In this document: positions 52,778 to 64,000 of the stretch, in pieces | Position numbering within the stretch: position 1 is the stretch's first letter | How the letters are laid out: each line of letters begins with the position of its first letter | NCBI RefSeq assembly: GCF_022865105.1 | Contig: NZ_JAKNYM010000001.1 | Span: 248,001 to 312,000, forward strand | Source of the DNA: Sphingomicrobium astaxanthinifaciens | GTDB taxonomy: Bacteria; Pseudomonadota; Alphaproteobacteria; Sphingomonadales; Sphingomonadaceae | Length of the DNA stretch: 64,000 nt | Reading direction: 5' to 3' | Translations under genes and position numbers: made by a program | Notes under the pieces: generated by a model | Told to the model about the DNA's origin: nothing | Database searches by the model: none | The model's input: the letters and a program-made list of their open reading frames with translations, nothing else

Positions 52778-53587
52778 CTAGTCCCCCTTGAACGCGGGCG
52801 TGCGGCGCTCGGCGAAGGCCTCGAAGGCGCGGCGGAAATCGTTGGTCGCCATGCAGATCGCCTGCGCCTGCGCCTCCATCTCGATCGCGGTCTCGAGGCT
52901 CACGTTCCACTCCGCCGACAGCTGGGTCTTGGTGATGCCATGCGCGAAGGTCGGGCCCTCGGCGAGGCGTCCTGCCAGCGCCTGCGCGGCCTCGAGGACG
53001 CTCCCCTCCTCGACGATGCGATTGTGGAACCCCCAGGCGAGCCCTTCCTCGGCGCTCATGAACCGGCCGGTGTAGAGGAGCTCGGAGGCCCGACCCTGCC
53101 CGATCAGGCGCGGCAGGATCGCGCAGGCCCCCATGTCGCAGCCCGCCAGCCCGACCCGGGTGAAGAGGAAGGCGGTGCGCGTATCGGGCGCGGCGAGCCG
53201 CATGTCCGAGGCCATCGCCACGATCGCGCCCGCGCCCGCGCACACGCCCTTCAGCGCGGCGATGACCGGCTGCGGGCAGCCGCGCATCGCCTTCACGAGG
53301 TCGCCCGTCATGCGGGTGAAGGCGAGCAGCCCCGGCATGTCCATCTTCGTCAGCGGCCCGATGATCTCGTGGACATCGCCGCCGCTCGAGAAATTGCCCC
53401 CCGCGCCCGCCATCACGACCGCCTTGACCGCGGGCGTGTCGCGCAGCTGGCGGAAGGTCGCCACTAGCTCGGCATAGCTGTCGAAGGTCAGCGGGTTCTT
53501 CTTCTCGGGCCGATCGAGCGTGATCGTCGCCACCCCGTCGGCAAGGGTCCAGCGGAAATGGTCGGGGGCGAAGGTCTCGGGGTTCAT
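52778..53587 (-). CDS. Enoyl-CoA hydratase/isomerase family protein
   Basis: 269 residues. Crotonase fold: [20 protein letters not shown], oxyanion hole in [13 protein letters not shown] and [39 protein letters not shown] is a typical terminus. The ATG at 53587 overlaps the SDR stop. In this cluster it may hydrate the non-aromatic CoA ester or help open the ring. Confidence 0.92.
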   Translation of the reverse strand: MNPETFAPDHFRWTLADGVATITLDRPEKKNPLTFDSYAELVATFRQLRDTPAVKAVVMAGAGGNFSSGGDVHEIIGPLTKMDMPGLLAFTRMTGDLVKAMRGCPQPVIAALKGVCAGAGAIVAMASDMRLAAPDTRTAFLFTRVGLAGCDMGACAILPRLIGQGRASELLYTGRFMSAEEGLAWGFHNRIVEEGSVLEAAQALAGRLAEGPTFAHGITKTQLSAEWNVSLETAIEMEAQAQAICMATNDFRRAFEAFAERRTPAFKGD

Positions 53588-54329
53588 GATCGGTCCTCGA
53601 TGGTGATGGCGGCGCCGTTGGTGCGGTTCGACGGGTCGCACAGCTCGGCGACCACCTTGGCGACATCCTCGGGGGTGAGCAGCGTGCCGCCCTTGTTCTG
53701 GCGGGCCAGCTGGGCGCGCGCTTCTTCCTCGCCCATCCCGCTCTTGGCGGCGATCAGCGCGGCGGCGTTGGCGACGATGTCGGTATCGACGAACCCCGGG
53801 CAGACCGCATTGGCGGTGAGCGAGGTGCCCGCATATTCGGCGGCGATCGCGCGCATCAGCCCGACCACCCCGTGCTTGGAGGCGACATAGGGCGCGACAT
53901 AGGCGAAGCCCTCGAGTCCCGCGACCGAGGCGATGGTCACGATCCGCCCCGCCTCGGCGGCGAGCAGGTCGCCGAGCGCGGCCTTGCAGCAGTGGAAGGG
54001 CGCATCGAGGTTGGTCGCCATCACCGCGCGCCACGTCGCGGCATCGGTGCGCGCGAAGGGGGCCGACGGCGCAATCCCCGCATTGTTGACGAGGATGGTC
54101 AGCGGCCCGTTGGCCGCGCGCGCCTCGGCGACGGCGCGGGCGATCTGCTCGGGCTCCACGAGGTCGGCGCGGATCGCGGTTCCCCCGGTCTCCTCGGCGA
54201 CCGCCTCGAGCGGCGCCAGCCGCCGCCCGACCAGGCTCAGCCGGGCGCCCTCGGCGGCCAGCGCGCGCGCGATCGCCGCGCCGATGCCGGTGCCGCCCCC
54301 CGTGACCAGCGCATGGGCGCCTTGCAGCC

Positions 54330-54333
<4 letters not shown>
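53584..54333 (-). CDS. SDR-family oxidoreductase of the aminobenzoyl-CoA operon
   Basis: 249 residues. NAD(P) motif [19 protein letters not shown], catalytic Ser in [11 protein letters not shown] and Tyr/Lys in YVASKHG. Likely 3-hydroxyacyl-CoA dehydrogenase-type step in the pathway. Overlaps the monooxygenase/reductase stop and the hydratase start. Confidence 0.92.
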
Positions 54334-56636
<2,303 letters not shown>

Positions 56637-56803
56637 GACGCCTCCCCTGACCAGCCGAGGCGTAGGAGATTCGCTCCGGCGTGGCAATCCGCGGCGAGGC
56701 TGCGAACGACCTCGCGCCGACCTTCGGCGCGCTGCTGGCGCGCCATGGCCCCGCCCCCCGGCAGTAACGCCCGCAGCCCGGGCGGGGCGAGGCGCCGCCG
56801 AGC

Positions 56804-59800
56804 CTATTCGGCCGCCCGCATCGCCTCGACGAAGCGCCCGACGGCGGCGCCGATATGGCCGGGGCGCGGCGCGACCTCGGCCCTCGCCCCCTCGTCACAG
56901 AAGCGCAGGTCGTCGATCTCGACGTCGGGCAGCCCCGCCTTGCGCCGCGCCGTGTCCCAGCTCGAGGCCAGCGACTTGTAGGGTTTGCGGGTCGTCGGGT
57001 TGGGCATCAGGTAGGAGCAGTCCTCGAAGCGGGGCAGGCGATCGATCACCCGCCGCGCCGCCGCGGTCAGCGGGACCACCCGGTCGCGGCTGCCCTCGGC
57101 GGTGGGGATCGTCCACGTCCCATGCGCCAGATCGATGTCGTCCCACCTCGCCTGAAGGATGTCGCGCTCGCGCACCTTGCTGTGAATGAGGAGCGCGACG
57201 ACATGCTTGAGCTGCGTGTTGGGGCTGGCCTCGACCGCCTCCTCGATCCGCGCGACCTCCTCCTTCGAGAGCGGCCGCTCGTGGACGTTGCGCCCGGTGC
57301 CGCCCGCAACCACCTGCGCCGGCGCGCCGACGGTCCCGTTGCGCCCCAGCTGGATCGCGCCGAGATAGATCTGCCCCATCAAACGCTCGAGCCGGTCGAC
57401 CAGCGCGGGATCGAGCCCCTCCTCCCGCGATTTGGCCACGAGCCACTCGCCGATCCGCGAGGCGGAGATGGTGTCGGGGCTCAGGTGCCCGAAGGCGGGC
57501 AGGATATGCTCGCGCAGCAGCTGGCGATCGCGCGCCGAATAGGCGGCCTCGTCGGCGTTCGAGACGAGGTCGACGATCGCCGGCAGCCGCCGCCACTTTT
57601 CCGCCGGATCGCCCGCACGTTGGTCGCCGCCGCGCGGCTCGCCCGCGCGCTCGGCCGCCCCGGCCCGCGCGCTGGCGGCGCCGGCGGCGCCGGCGGCGGA
57701 CCCGGGGATCTTGAGACGCGCGCGATAGCGTTCGAGCGCGTCATCATCATAATCGCCCGGCGCGGGCAGCGCTGCCGCGGGCGACAGCGCGGGCAATCGC
57801 GCCGCCTCGAGCGCATAGGTCGACACCGCCTGGGCGGGGCGGTAGGCGCCCGCCTCGTCGCTGACCAGTCGCTCCTCGAACTCGAGCCCCTGCTGCCGGT
57901 TGCGCCGCCGCACCACCTTGGCGAAGGCGAGGAACCCCTCGCCGAAATCGACGATGAGCGGCGACTGCGGCGGCACGTCGTCGAGCCCTTCGACCAGCGC
58001 CCCCGTCTCCGACAGGTTCCGGATCAGCAGCTCGCGGCTGTGGTTGCCGAAGATCGCCCGCACCGTGCGGTACATGGAGACGCGCTCGCTGCGCTGGCGC
58101 GAGGGCCCCTTGGGCGTGATCGTCAGCTCGCCCGTGCCGATCCGGCGGGCCAGCTCCTCGACCTCGAGCGGCTTGCTGTAGACGTAGCCCTGCACGTGGC
58201 TCACCCCGAGGTTGCGCACCAGGTCGAGCTGGTCGAGCGTCTCAACCCCCTCGGCGGTGGTCTCCATGCGCAGCGCCCCGGCGAGCGCCACGATGGCGGC
58301 GATGATCGCCTGGTTGCGCGAACCCGGCAGAGTCGCGGCTCGCACGAAGCTCTGGTCGATCTTGATCTTGTCGAAGGGCGCGGTCTTGAGATAGCCGAGC
58401 GAGGAATAGCCGGTGCCGAAATCGTCGAGCGCGAGCCGCACCCCGATATGCTTGAGCCCATCGAAGACATTGTCGACCGAGGCGGACGGATCGAGGAACA
58501 CCCCCTCGGTGATCTCCAGTTCGAGCCGCTCGGGCGCGAGCCCGCTCGCGGCCAGCGCGTTGGTCACCTTCGCAATCAGCGAGGAATCGAATTGCAGCGG
58601 CGAGACATTGACCGCCACGCGCACCTCGCCCTCCCAGCTCGCCGCATCCTCGCACGCCTTGCGCAGCACCCAGTCGCCGAGCGGGACGATCAGGTTGGCT
58701 TCCTCGGCGACGGGAATGAACTGCGCGGGCGAGATGTAGCCATATTCGGGATGGGGCCAGCGGATCAGCGCCTCGACGCAGGTCATGCGGTCCGACTGGG
58801 TGCTGACCACCGGCTGGTAATGGACCTCGATCTGCCCCGCCGCGAGCGCATCGCGCAGGTCGTTCTCGAGGATCCGCCGCCGCTCGGCGGTCTTGAGCAG
58901 CGAGCGGGTGAAGAAGCTGACCCGGCCGCGCCCGCTCCCCTTGGCGTCATAGAGCGCGAGATCGGCGTTGCGCACGATATCCTCGACGGTCTGGCCGTCG
59001 TCGGGGGCGATCGCGATCCCCACCGAGGCGCCGATGGTGCAGCGCGTGCCCTCGATCGAATAGGATTGCGAGAGGCTCGCGATGAGCCGCCGCCCGAGCG
59101 CCTCGAGCGTGGCGGCACTGCAGTCGCCGCGGTGGACGATCTGGAACTCGTCGCCGCCGAGACGGAAGGCACGCTCCTTGTCCCCGACGATGCCGACGAT
59201 GCGGTCGGCGACCTGTACGAGCAGGGCATCGCCCACCGGATGCCCGAGCGTGTCGTTGACCTGCTTGAAGCGATCAAGATCGATGGTCAGCACCGCGCAG
59301 CGGCTGGTGGTGGCGCGCGCGGCTTCGAGTTCGGCCTCGAGCACGTGCCGCATGCGCAGCCGGTTGGGCAGCCCGGTGAGCGGGTCGTGCATGGCCAGCC
59401 GCGAGGTCGCCCGGGTCGCCTGCACCTGGTCGGTGACGTCGATCGCCGAGCCGCAATAGCCGCTGAAGCGGCCCGCCGCATCCTCCTGCGGCACGCCCGA
59501 CAGCGACCACAGGCGGGTCGATCCGGGCAACCGCGCGCGCACGGTCAGTTCCTGGAACTTCTTCTTTCGCGCCAGCGTGAACCGCAGCCCGCGGCTGCCG
59601 CTGTCGCTGTCGTCGGCCGCCTCGAAGAAATCGAACAGCGGCGCGCCCAGCGCGGCATCGGGTTCCCCGAACTGCGCCGCGACCTCGCGGGTCAGATAGG
59701 ACAGGCGCCCCTCGGCATCGGTCATCCAGAACCAGCCGACCGAGGTCTCCTCGTAGGTCCGCAGCAGCCGCTGCGCGGCGGCGTGGTCGCGCGATCCGCG

Positions 59801-59890
59801 CCGCGGGCGCGCGATCGCCGCGCGCGGCGCCCCACCCTCTTGACCGGCCGCGCCGGCCGCCGTGGTCTCATTCCTTGCCCAGAACCTCAT
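56804..59890 (-). CDS. PAS-GGDEF-EAL-PilZ protein fused to a degenerate tyrosine-recombinase domain
   Basis: 1028 residues. PAS (about 42-155); GGDEF with intact LGGDEF (245-249); EAL with intact CVEALIRW (EAL 373-375), LEITEG and [13 protein letters not shown]; PilZ-like (about 598-675: [27 protein letters not shown]). After a flexible Ala-rich linker, residues about 770-1028 follow the layout of an integrase: a core-binding part ([20 protein letters not shown]) and a catalytic-like part ([63 protein letters not shown]). Arg907, Arg996 and GH (1011-1012) survive, but the HxxR histidine is Asp993 and the Tyr position appears to be Phe1020, so recombination is not expected. DNA binding tuned by c-di-GMP is one possibility. 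Confidence 0.88.
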   Translation of the reverse strand: MRFWARNETTAAGAAGQEGGAPRAAIARPRRGSRDHAAAQRLLRTYEETSVGWFWMTDAEGRLSYLTREVAAQFGEPDAALGAPLFDFFEAADDSDSGSRGLRFTLARKKKFQELTVRARLPGSTRLWSLSGVPQEDAAGRFSGYCGSAIDVTDQVQATRATSRLAMHDPLTGLPNRLRMRHVLEAELEAARATTSRCAVLTIDLDRFKQVNDTLGHPVGDALLVQVADRIVGIVGDKERAFRLGGDEFQIVHRGDCSAATLEALGRRLIASLSQSYSIEGTRCTIGASVGIAIAPDDGQTVEDIVRNADLALYDAKGSGRGRVSFFTRSLLKTAERRRILENDLRDALAAGQIEVHYQPVVSTQSDRMTCVEALIRWPHPEYGYISPAQFIPVAEEANLIVPLGDWVLRKACEDAASWEGEVRVAVNVSPLQFDSSLIAKVTNALAASGLAPERLELEITEGVFLDPSASVDNVFDGLKHIGVRLALDDFGTGYSSLGYLKTAPFDKIKIDQSFVRAATLPGSRNQAIIAAIVALAGALRMETTAEGVETLDQLDLVRNLGVSHVQGYVYSKPLEVEELARRIGTGELTITPKGPSRQRSERVSMYRTVRAIFGNHSRELLIRNLSETGALVEGLDDVPPQSPLIVDFGEGFLAFAKVVRRRNRQQGLEFEERLVSDEAGAYRPAQAVSTYALEAARLPALSPAAALPAPGDYDDDALERYRARLKIPGSAAGAAGAASARAGAAERAGEPRGGDQRAGDPAEKWRRLPAIVDLVSNADEAAYSARDRQLLREHILPAFGHLSPDTISASRIGEWLVAKSREEGLDPALVDRLERLMGQIYLGAIQLGRNGTVGAPAQVVAGGTGRNVHERPLSKEEVARIEEAVEASPNTQLKHVVALLIHSKVRERDILQARWDDIDLAHGTWTIPTAEGSRDRVVPLTAAARRVIDRLPRFEDCSYLMPNPTTRKPYKSLASSWDTARRKAGLPDVEIDDLRFCDEGARAEVAPRPGHIGAAVGRFVEAMRAAE

Positions 59891-60169
59891 GTCCGATCCA
59901 AAACCCCGTGACGTGGCGTCAGCGCGAGGTTGTGCCCCTACGACGTTGAATAAGCGTTAATCCCGCCCCCGAAGACCGGCCGCTCAGCGCGACGCTCAGA
60001 CGTCCTCGGGCAGACGATACCTGTCGGGCTCGAGCCCCGCCTCGCGCGTGCCGCATTCCGAGGAGGTCGCACGCGCCGGGCAAGCCATGGCCATCGGGGG
60101 GCGCGAGCCGCGTGCAGATTGAAGCAAAGTCGAGGTGACAGCGAGGGGCGCGCGGGCTAGGCCGTCTTG

Positions 60170-61177
60170 ATGCCCGATATCCAACAGTTCGAAAATTCGA
60201 GCGCCGACCTCCTCCGCCTCGTGATCGAGACCGGGCATATCGGGATCTGGAAGCTCGATGTCGCCACGGGCCACGCCTGGAGGAACCGGCGGCACGACGA
60301 GATCTTCGGCTATCCGGACGGGCTGGCCGAATGGACCTACGAGATGTTCCTCGATCATGTCGTCGAAGAGGACCGGGCGCGCGTCGATGAACTCCAGCAA
60401 CAGGCGCTCGAGCAGCAGACGGAATGGCTGTTCGATTGCCGCATCGTGCGCGCCGATGGGGTCGAACGCTGGATCAATGCCGCGGGGCGTCCGATCTTCG
60501 ACGACGACGGTTCGATCACCGCGCTCATCGGCAACGTCATCGACATCACCCAGACGAAGCGCAACGAGATGCGGCTCTCGCTCGTCACGCAGGAACTCAA
60601 TCACCGCGTTCGCAACATGCTCACGATGGTCAAGGCGCTGATCAGCCTGTCGGGCCGCAGCGCCAAGGTGGATCCGGCCTTCGTGAACGCGCTTTCCGGC
60701 CGGGTCGAAGCGCTCGCCCGCACACAGGACCTGCTGCTCGGCGAGACCGACCGCGACCTCGGGCTCGGCGAAATCCTCGAGCGCGAACTGACCGCCTTCC
60801 CGTCGCTGCGCGAACGGGTCGACTTGCAGGAAGACGACGTGATCGTGCTGGCGCCCAAGGATGCGCAGGCCTTTGCCGTCATCATCCACGAACTGATCAC
60901 CAACGCGATCAAATATGGCGCCTTTTCGAACGACGCCGGCCGGGTGGCGATCACCATTGCGACCACGCCCTCGCAGGCGCGGGTCGAGTGGCGCGAGACG
61001 GGCGGCCCCCCGGTCGCCGAGGTGCGCGAGGACGGGCTCGGGTCGAACCTGATCGGCCGCGCGCTGGGGCCATCGGGCCGCGCGCAGCTCGATTTTCACA
61101 AGGACGGGCTGGTCTGCAGAATCGAGCTCGATCGCGAGCGGACACGGCGCCGGAGCGCCGACCCCGTCCGCTTTTAG
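60170..61177 (+). CDS. HWE-family sensor histidine kinase with PAS domain
   Basis: 335 residues, cytoplasmic. PAS fold at about 15-130 (IGIWKLDVATGHAWRNRRHD, FDCRIVRADGVERWINAAGR). Phosphoacceptor His in TQELNHRVRNMLTMVKALIS; ATP-binding part with VIIHELITNAIKYGAF and the Trp-x-Glu of VEWRETGGP that names the HWE group. PAS of this kind may bind a flavin (LOV), but the LOV cysteine motif NCRFLQ is not present. ATG 60170 preferred to the TTG just before. No response regulator adjacent. The preceding gap (59891-60169) holds no gene I can support. Confidence 0.9.
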   Translation: MPDIQQFENSSADLLRLVIETGHIGIWKLDVATGHAWRNRRHDEIFGYPDGLAEWTYEMFLDHVVEEDRARVDELQQQALEQQTEWLFDCRIVRADGVERWINAAGRPIFDDDGSITALIGNVIDITQTKRNEMRLSLVTQELNHRVRNMLTMVKALISLSGRSAKVDPAFVNALSGRVEALARTQDLLLGETDRDLGLGEILERELTAFPSLRERVDLQEDDVIVLAPKDAQAFAVIIHELITNAIKYGAFSNDAGRVAITIATTPSQARVEWRETGGPPVAEVREDGLGSNLIGRALGPSGRAQLDFHKDGLVCRIELDRERTRRRSADPVRF

Positions 61178-62451
61178 GCCGGGTCGGCCGGGTCCGGCGG
61201 GGCCGCCGCGTCGGCCCGCTCGCGCTCTCCCGCCCCCGACATCGGATCGAGCGGGGCGACGGCGGGCGAGGTGCGCGGCATCGCGATGAAGGCGCGCTGC
61301 TCCTCGTCGGGCACCGGAGGCCGATCGAGCAGCCGCCAGAGCGCGAAGACGAAGATCGCGGCGGCGCAAGCCGCGGTGTAGAGGAACAGCCCCGACGGCC
61401 CCGCCGCGCTGACCGCCAGCGAGCCGAGCAGCGGCCCGGCGATCGCGCCGAGCGAATAAGCGAGCACCATCCCCGCGCTGGTGGCGATCCGATCCGCGTT
61501 ATCGACATGGTCGTTGGCATGCGCCACGCACAGCGGATAGAGCGCGAAGGCCGTTCCGCCGAACAGCGCCATGGCGATGAACAGCGCGAGCCCCCGCGCC
61601 TCGCTCAGCGCCAGCGCGATGCTCACTGCCGCTACCGTGGCATAGACCAGCAGCAGGACCTTGCGACGGTCGAAGGCGTCGGACAAACGTCCCACCGGGA
61701 TCTGGAGCAGCATGCCGCCGACGATCGCGGCGCTCATGAACGAGGCGGTGGCGGCGACGTCGAGCCCGATCAGCCGCGCATAGATCGGGGCGATCCCGTA
61801 AAATCCGCCGAGGATGAGGCCGCTGGCCATGCCCCCGGCGACCCCGAGCGGCGAGATCGCGTAGAGCCGCTTGAGCCCGAAGGGCACGACCGCGGCAAGC
61901 ACCGGCTGCTCGCGCCGGGTCAGCGCGATCGGGATGACCGACAGCGACAGGAGCATCGAGGCGCCGATGAAGGGCCAGTGCGACTGCGCCCCGCCCGTCG
62001 TCAGGAGGAACTGGCTGAGCGCCTGACCGGCATAGAGCGCGACCATATAGGCGCCGAGCACCGACCCCCGGCTCGCCGTGCCCGAGCGCGCCGCCAGCCA
62101 GCTCTCAAGGCAGATATAGACTCCCGCCATGCAGAACCCCTCGAGCAGGCGCGCCAGCGCCCAGGTGGCAGCGAAGACGTGGATCGCATAGACGAGCGCG
62201 AGCGCGGAGAGCACCGAGACGAAGGCGGCGAAGGCGCGGATATGCCCGACCTTGGCGATCAGCCGGAAGGCGATGGTCGAGCCGATGGTAAGGCCGAGGA
62301 AATAGGCGGTGGCGACCAGCCCGATGACGGTCGTGTCGACCCCCGCGCCCTCAAGCCGCACCGCGGTCAGCGTGGCGAGCCCGCCGCTCCCGCTAGCCAG
62401 CAGGAAGATGGCGAACAGCAGCATTCTGACCGGTGCCAGAACCGATAGCAT
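61174..62451 (-). CDS. MFS transporter (YcaD/UMF-like)
   Basis: 425 residues, 12 predicted helices. LEGFCMAGVYICLESWLAAR and LLQIPVGRLSDAFDRRKVLL (the A-type motif between helices) place it in the YcaD-like MFS group. A disordered Pro/Ala tail ends the chain. Substrate unknown. Overlaps the histidine kinase end by 4 bases (convergent). Confidence 0.88.
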   Translation of the reverse strand: MLSVLAPVRMLLFAIFLLASGSGGLATLTAVRLEGAGVDTTVIGLVATAYFLGLTIGSTIAFRLIAKVGHIRAFAAFVSVLSALALVYAIHVFAATWALARLLEGFCMAGVYICLESWLAARSGTASRGSVLGAYMVALYAGQALSQFLLTTGGAQSHWPFIGASMLLSLSVIPIALTRREQPVLAAVVPFGLKRLYAISPLGVAGGMASGLILGGFYGIAPIYARLIGLDVAATASFMSAAIVGGMLLQIPVGRLSDAFDRRKVLLLVYATVAAVSIALALSEARGLALFIAMALFGGTAFALYPLCVAHANDHVDNADRIATSAGMVLAYSLGAIAGPLLGSLAVSAAGPSGLFLYTAACAAAIFVFALWRLLDRPPVPDEEQRAFIAMPRTSPAVAPLDPMSGAGERERADAAAPPDPADPA

Positions 62452-62454
62452 GGC

Positions 62455-64000
62455 TCAGTCCATTCGGCGCGCGTGACGGAAATGCGCATAGCGCGCGAGC
62501 ATGTCGCCGATCAGCTGGTCCTGGCTGTAGCCGGTGACGTCATGCTCGGCATCGCCCTCCGAGGAATGCGCAAGGACGCGATAATGGCGCCGCTCGGCCT
62601 GCGCCTCGGTGTCGCTCTGGCTCCACGCGAAGCTGGGGAAGCGGAAGGCGCGCACCCGCAGGCAATAGCTGAAGCTGCCCAGCTCGCCATGCGCGATCCG
62701 CACCGCGACCCCGCCGGCGGTGGAATCGAGCCAGTGGCTGATGCCGGGCTCGTCCAGTTGCCGCAGCACCTGCTCGAACGCCGGCACGGCCCGCTCGTCG
62801 ATGAAGGCGGCGACGTCCTCGCGGCGGTGGAGGCGGACGATCGACTGGAGCTGCTGGCGCCAGTTGGGCGTGGCGGCGGCGGCGATATAGGCGGGGGGCA
62901 CGTCGCCTCGTGAGGGCTCGCCCTCCTTCTGGAGCGCGCGCAGCAGCCCGTAGCACATCAGCACCATCACCAGCGCGAAGGGCAGCGCGCTCGCGATCGC
63001 GGCGGTCTGCAGCGCCTGCAGCCCCCCTGCCAGCAGCAGGATGGCGGCGACCACGCCCGCCGACACCGCCCAGAAGACGCGCTGCCAGACATGCGAGGAA
63101 TCGGCCGCGCCCGAGGTGATGGTGTCGATCACCAGCGCGCCCGAATCGGCCGAGGTGACGAAGAAGGTGATGATGAGGAGGGTCGCGATCCCCGAGGTCA
63201 GCGCCGACAGCGGGAACTGCTCGAGCATCGCGAACAGCGCGACCGGCAGGTCGTCGGCCACGACCTGGGCGATCGGCGCCAGTCCCGACAGGTCGAGCGA
63301 AATCGCGCTGTTGCCGAAGACGGTCATCCACAGGAAGGTGAAGAGCACCGGTACCAGCAGCACCCCGGCGATGAATTCGCGGATCGTGCGCCCCCTCGAA
63401 ATGCGCGCGATGAACATGCCCACAAAGGGCGACCAGGCGATCCACCACCCCCAGTAGAATAGCGTCCAGTCGCCGAGCCAGGCATTGGGCTCGTAGGCGT
63501 ACATGCGGAAGGTGCGCGGCACCACGCTGCCGAGGTAGGCGCCGATATTCTGGACATAGGCCTGCAGCAGGAACAGCGTGGGGCCCGCGACAAGCACGAA
63601 CGATAGCAGCCCGACCGCGAGGATGATGTTGAGCTGGCTCAACCGGCGGATGCCGCGATCGAGCCCCATGATGACCGACCCCGTCGCCAACAGGGTGATC
63701 GCGCCGATCAGCATCACCTGCACCGCGGCGCTGACGGGCACCCCGACCAGATAGGCAATCCCCGCATTGACCTGCAGGACGCCGAGCCCGAGCGAGGTCG
63801 CGACCCCGAACATCGTGCCGAGGACCGCGAAGATGTCGACCGCATGCCCGATCGGCCCGTGGATGCGGTTGCCGATCAGCGGGTAGAGCGCCGAGCGGAC
63901 GGTCAGCGGCAGCCCGCGGCGGAAGGCGAAATAGGCCAGCGCCAGCGCCACCACGATGTAGATCGCCCACGCGTGCAGCCCCCAGTGGAAGAAGGTCAGC
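62455..64000 (-). CDS. BCCT-family transporter, N-terminus cut by the window edge
   Basis: At least 514 residues; the frame continues off the right edge (LTFFHWGLHAWAIYIVVALA just before the visible start). Betaine/carnitine/choline transporter family: the Trp box FYWGWWIAWSPFVGMFIARI, SRGRTIREFIAGVLLVPVLF and FVTSADSGALVID. A C-terminal cytoplasmic domain of about 150 residues (DDVxxFI-type, VRLHRREDVAAFID) as in BetT, which serves in osmotic regulation. Substrate is likely choline or betaine. Confidence 0.92.
   Translation of the reverse strand, partial: LTFFHWGLHAWAIYIVVALALAYFAFRRGLPLTVRSALYPLIGNRIHGPIGHAVDIFAVLGTMFGVATSLGLGVLQVNAGIAYLVGVPVSAAVQVMLIGAITLLATGSVIMGLDRGIRRLSQLNIILAVGLLSFVLVAGPTLFLLQAYVQNIGAYLGSVVPRTFRMYAYEPNAWLGDWTLFYWGWWIAWSPFVGMFIARISRGRTIREFIAGVLLVPVLFTFLWMTVFGNSAISLDLSGLAPIAQVVADDLPVALFAMLEQFPLSALTSGIATLLIITFFVTSADSGALVIDTITSGAADSSHVWQRVFWAVSAGVVAAILLLAGGLQALQTAAIASALPFALVMVLMCYGLLRALQKEGEPSRGDVPPAYIAAAATPNWRQQLQSIVRLHRREDVAAFIDERAVPAFEQVLRQLDEPGISHWLDSTAGGVAVRIAHGELGSFSYCLRVRAFRFPSFAWSQSDTEAQAERRHYRVLAHSSEGDAEHDVTGYSQDQLIGDMLARYAHFRHARRMD

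Noticed and set aside
60170-60600. LOV photosensor in the HWE kinase PAS domain
   Set aside because: HWE kinases often carry LOV domains, but the flavin-cysteine motif is absent here.

Overview
The window looks like an alphaproteobacterial chromosome of the Sphingomonadaceae type (Sphingomonas/Sphingomicrobium-like). The support is a very GC-rich, tightly packed core with many ATGA start/stop overlaps, plus gene neighbourhoods such as dxs-dgkA, tlyA-tspO, ubiK-ybjN-proC and rplM-rpsI. No 16S gene is present, so genus and species cannot be fixed from this window.

The window has two halves of different character. Positions 1 to about 19110 form the tRNA-proximal part of an integrated mobile element. 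It is visibly lower in GC and ends at the 3' end of a tRNA-Gln(TTG) gene, next to a large tyrosine recombinase. From left to right this island carries: the start of an unknown gene; a MobA/MobL-type relaxase; a decayed UvrD-like helicase; a BLUF blue-light sensor; a block of six secreted or periplasmic proteins of no recognised function that alternate between two families (four copies of family A, two of family B, the latter sharing a 525-bp identical stretch); a ubiquitin-like conjugation cassette (multiubiquitin-type Ubl, ThiF/E1-like adenylyltransferase, DUF6527 protein; no E2 gene); and, divergently transcribed from it, a four-gene operon (ribbon-helix-helix protein, GNAT-like protein, XRE regulator, ImmA/IrrE metalloprotease). 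The Ubl cassette with its divergent operon, and the alternating secreted block, are the best candidates for an undescribed accessory system.

From 19.1 kb onward is core chromosome. It holds a membrane GGDEF-EAL protein, ilvE, proC-ybjN-ubiK, tspO-tlyA, a dxs-dgkA operon in which dgkA appears to start with CTG, zur with a MerC-domain protein, ctaA-cutA, rplM-rpsI with a clear terminator, and a serine hydrolase beside a stand-alone copy of its N-terminal domain. A nucleoside and nucleotide salvage neighbourhood follows (amn, 5'-nucleotidase, cdd, CNT transporter, LOG phosphoribohydrolase, adenosine-kinase-like PfkB). Next are a queuosine-precursor transporter, a DUF1989/YetF pair, a ferritin-like stress protein and the TIGR02587/TIGR02588/GntA-like operon; the last two may be under EcfG-type promoters.

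Positions 49223-56636 form a seven-gene overlapping operon that reads as the aerobic CoA-dependent 2-aminobenzoate (anthranilate) degradation pathway. After it comes a 1028-residue protein that fuses PAS-GGDEF-EAL-PilZ to a catalytically dead tyrosine-recombinase domain, which is the most unusual core gene here. The window closes with an HWE histidine kinase, an MFS transporter and a BCCT transporter cut by the right edge.
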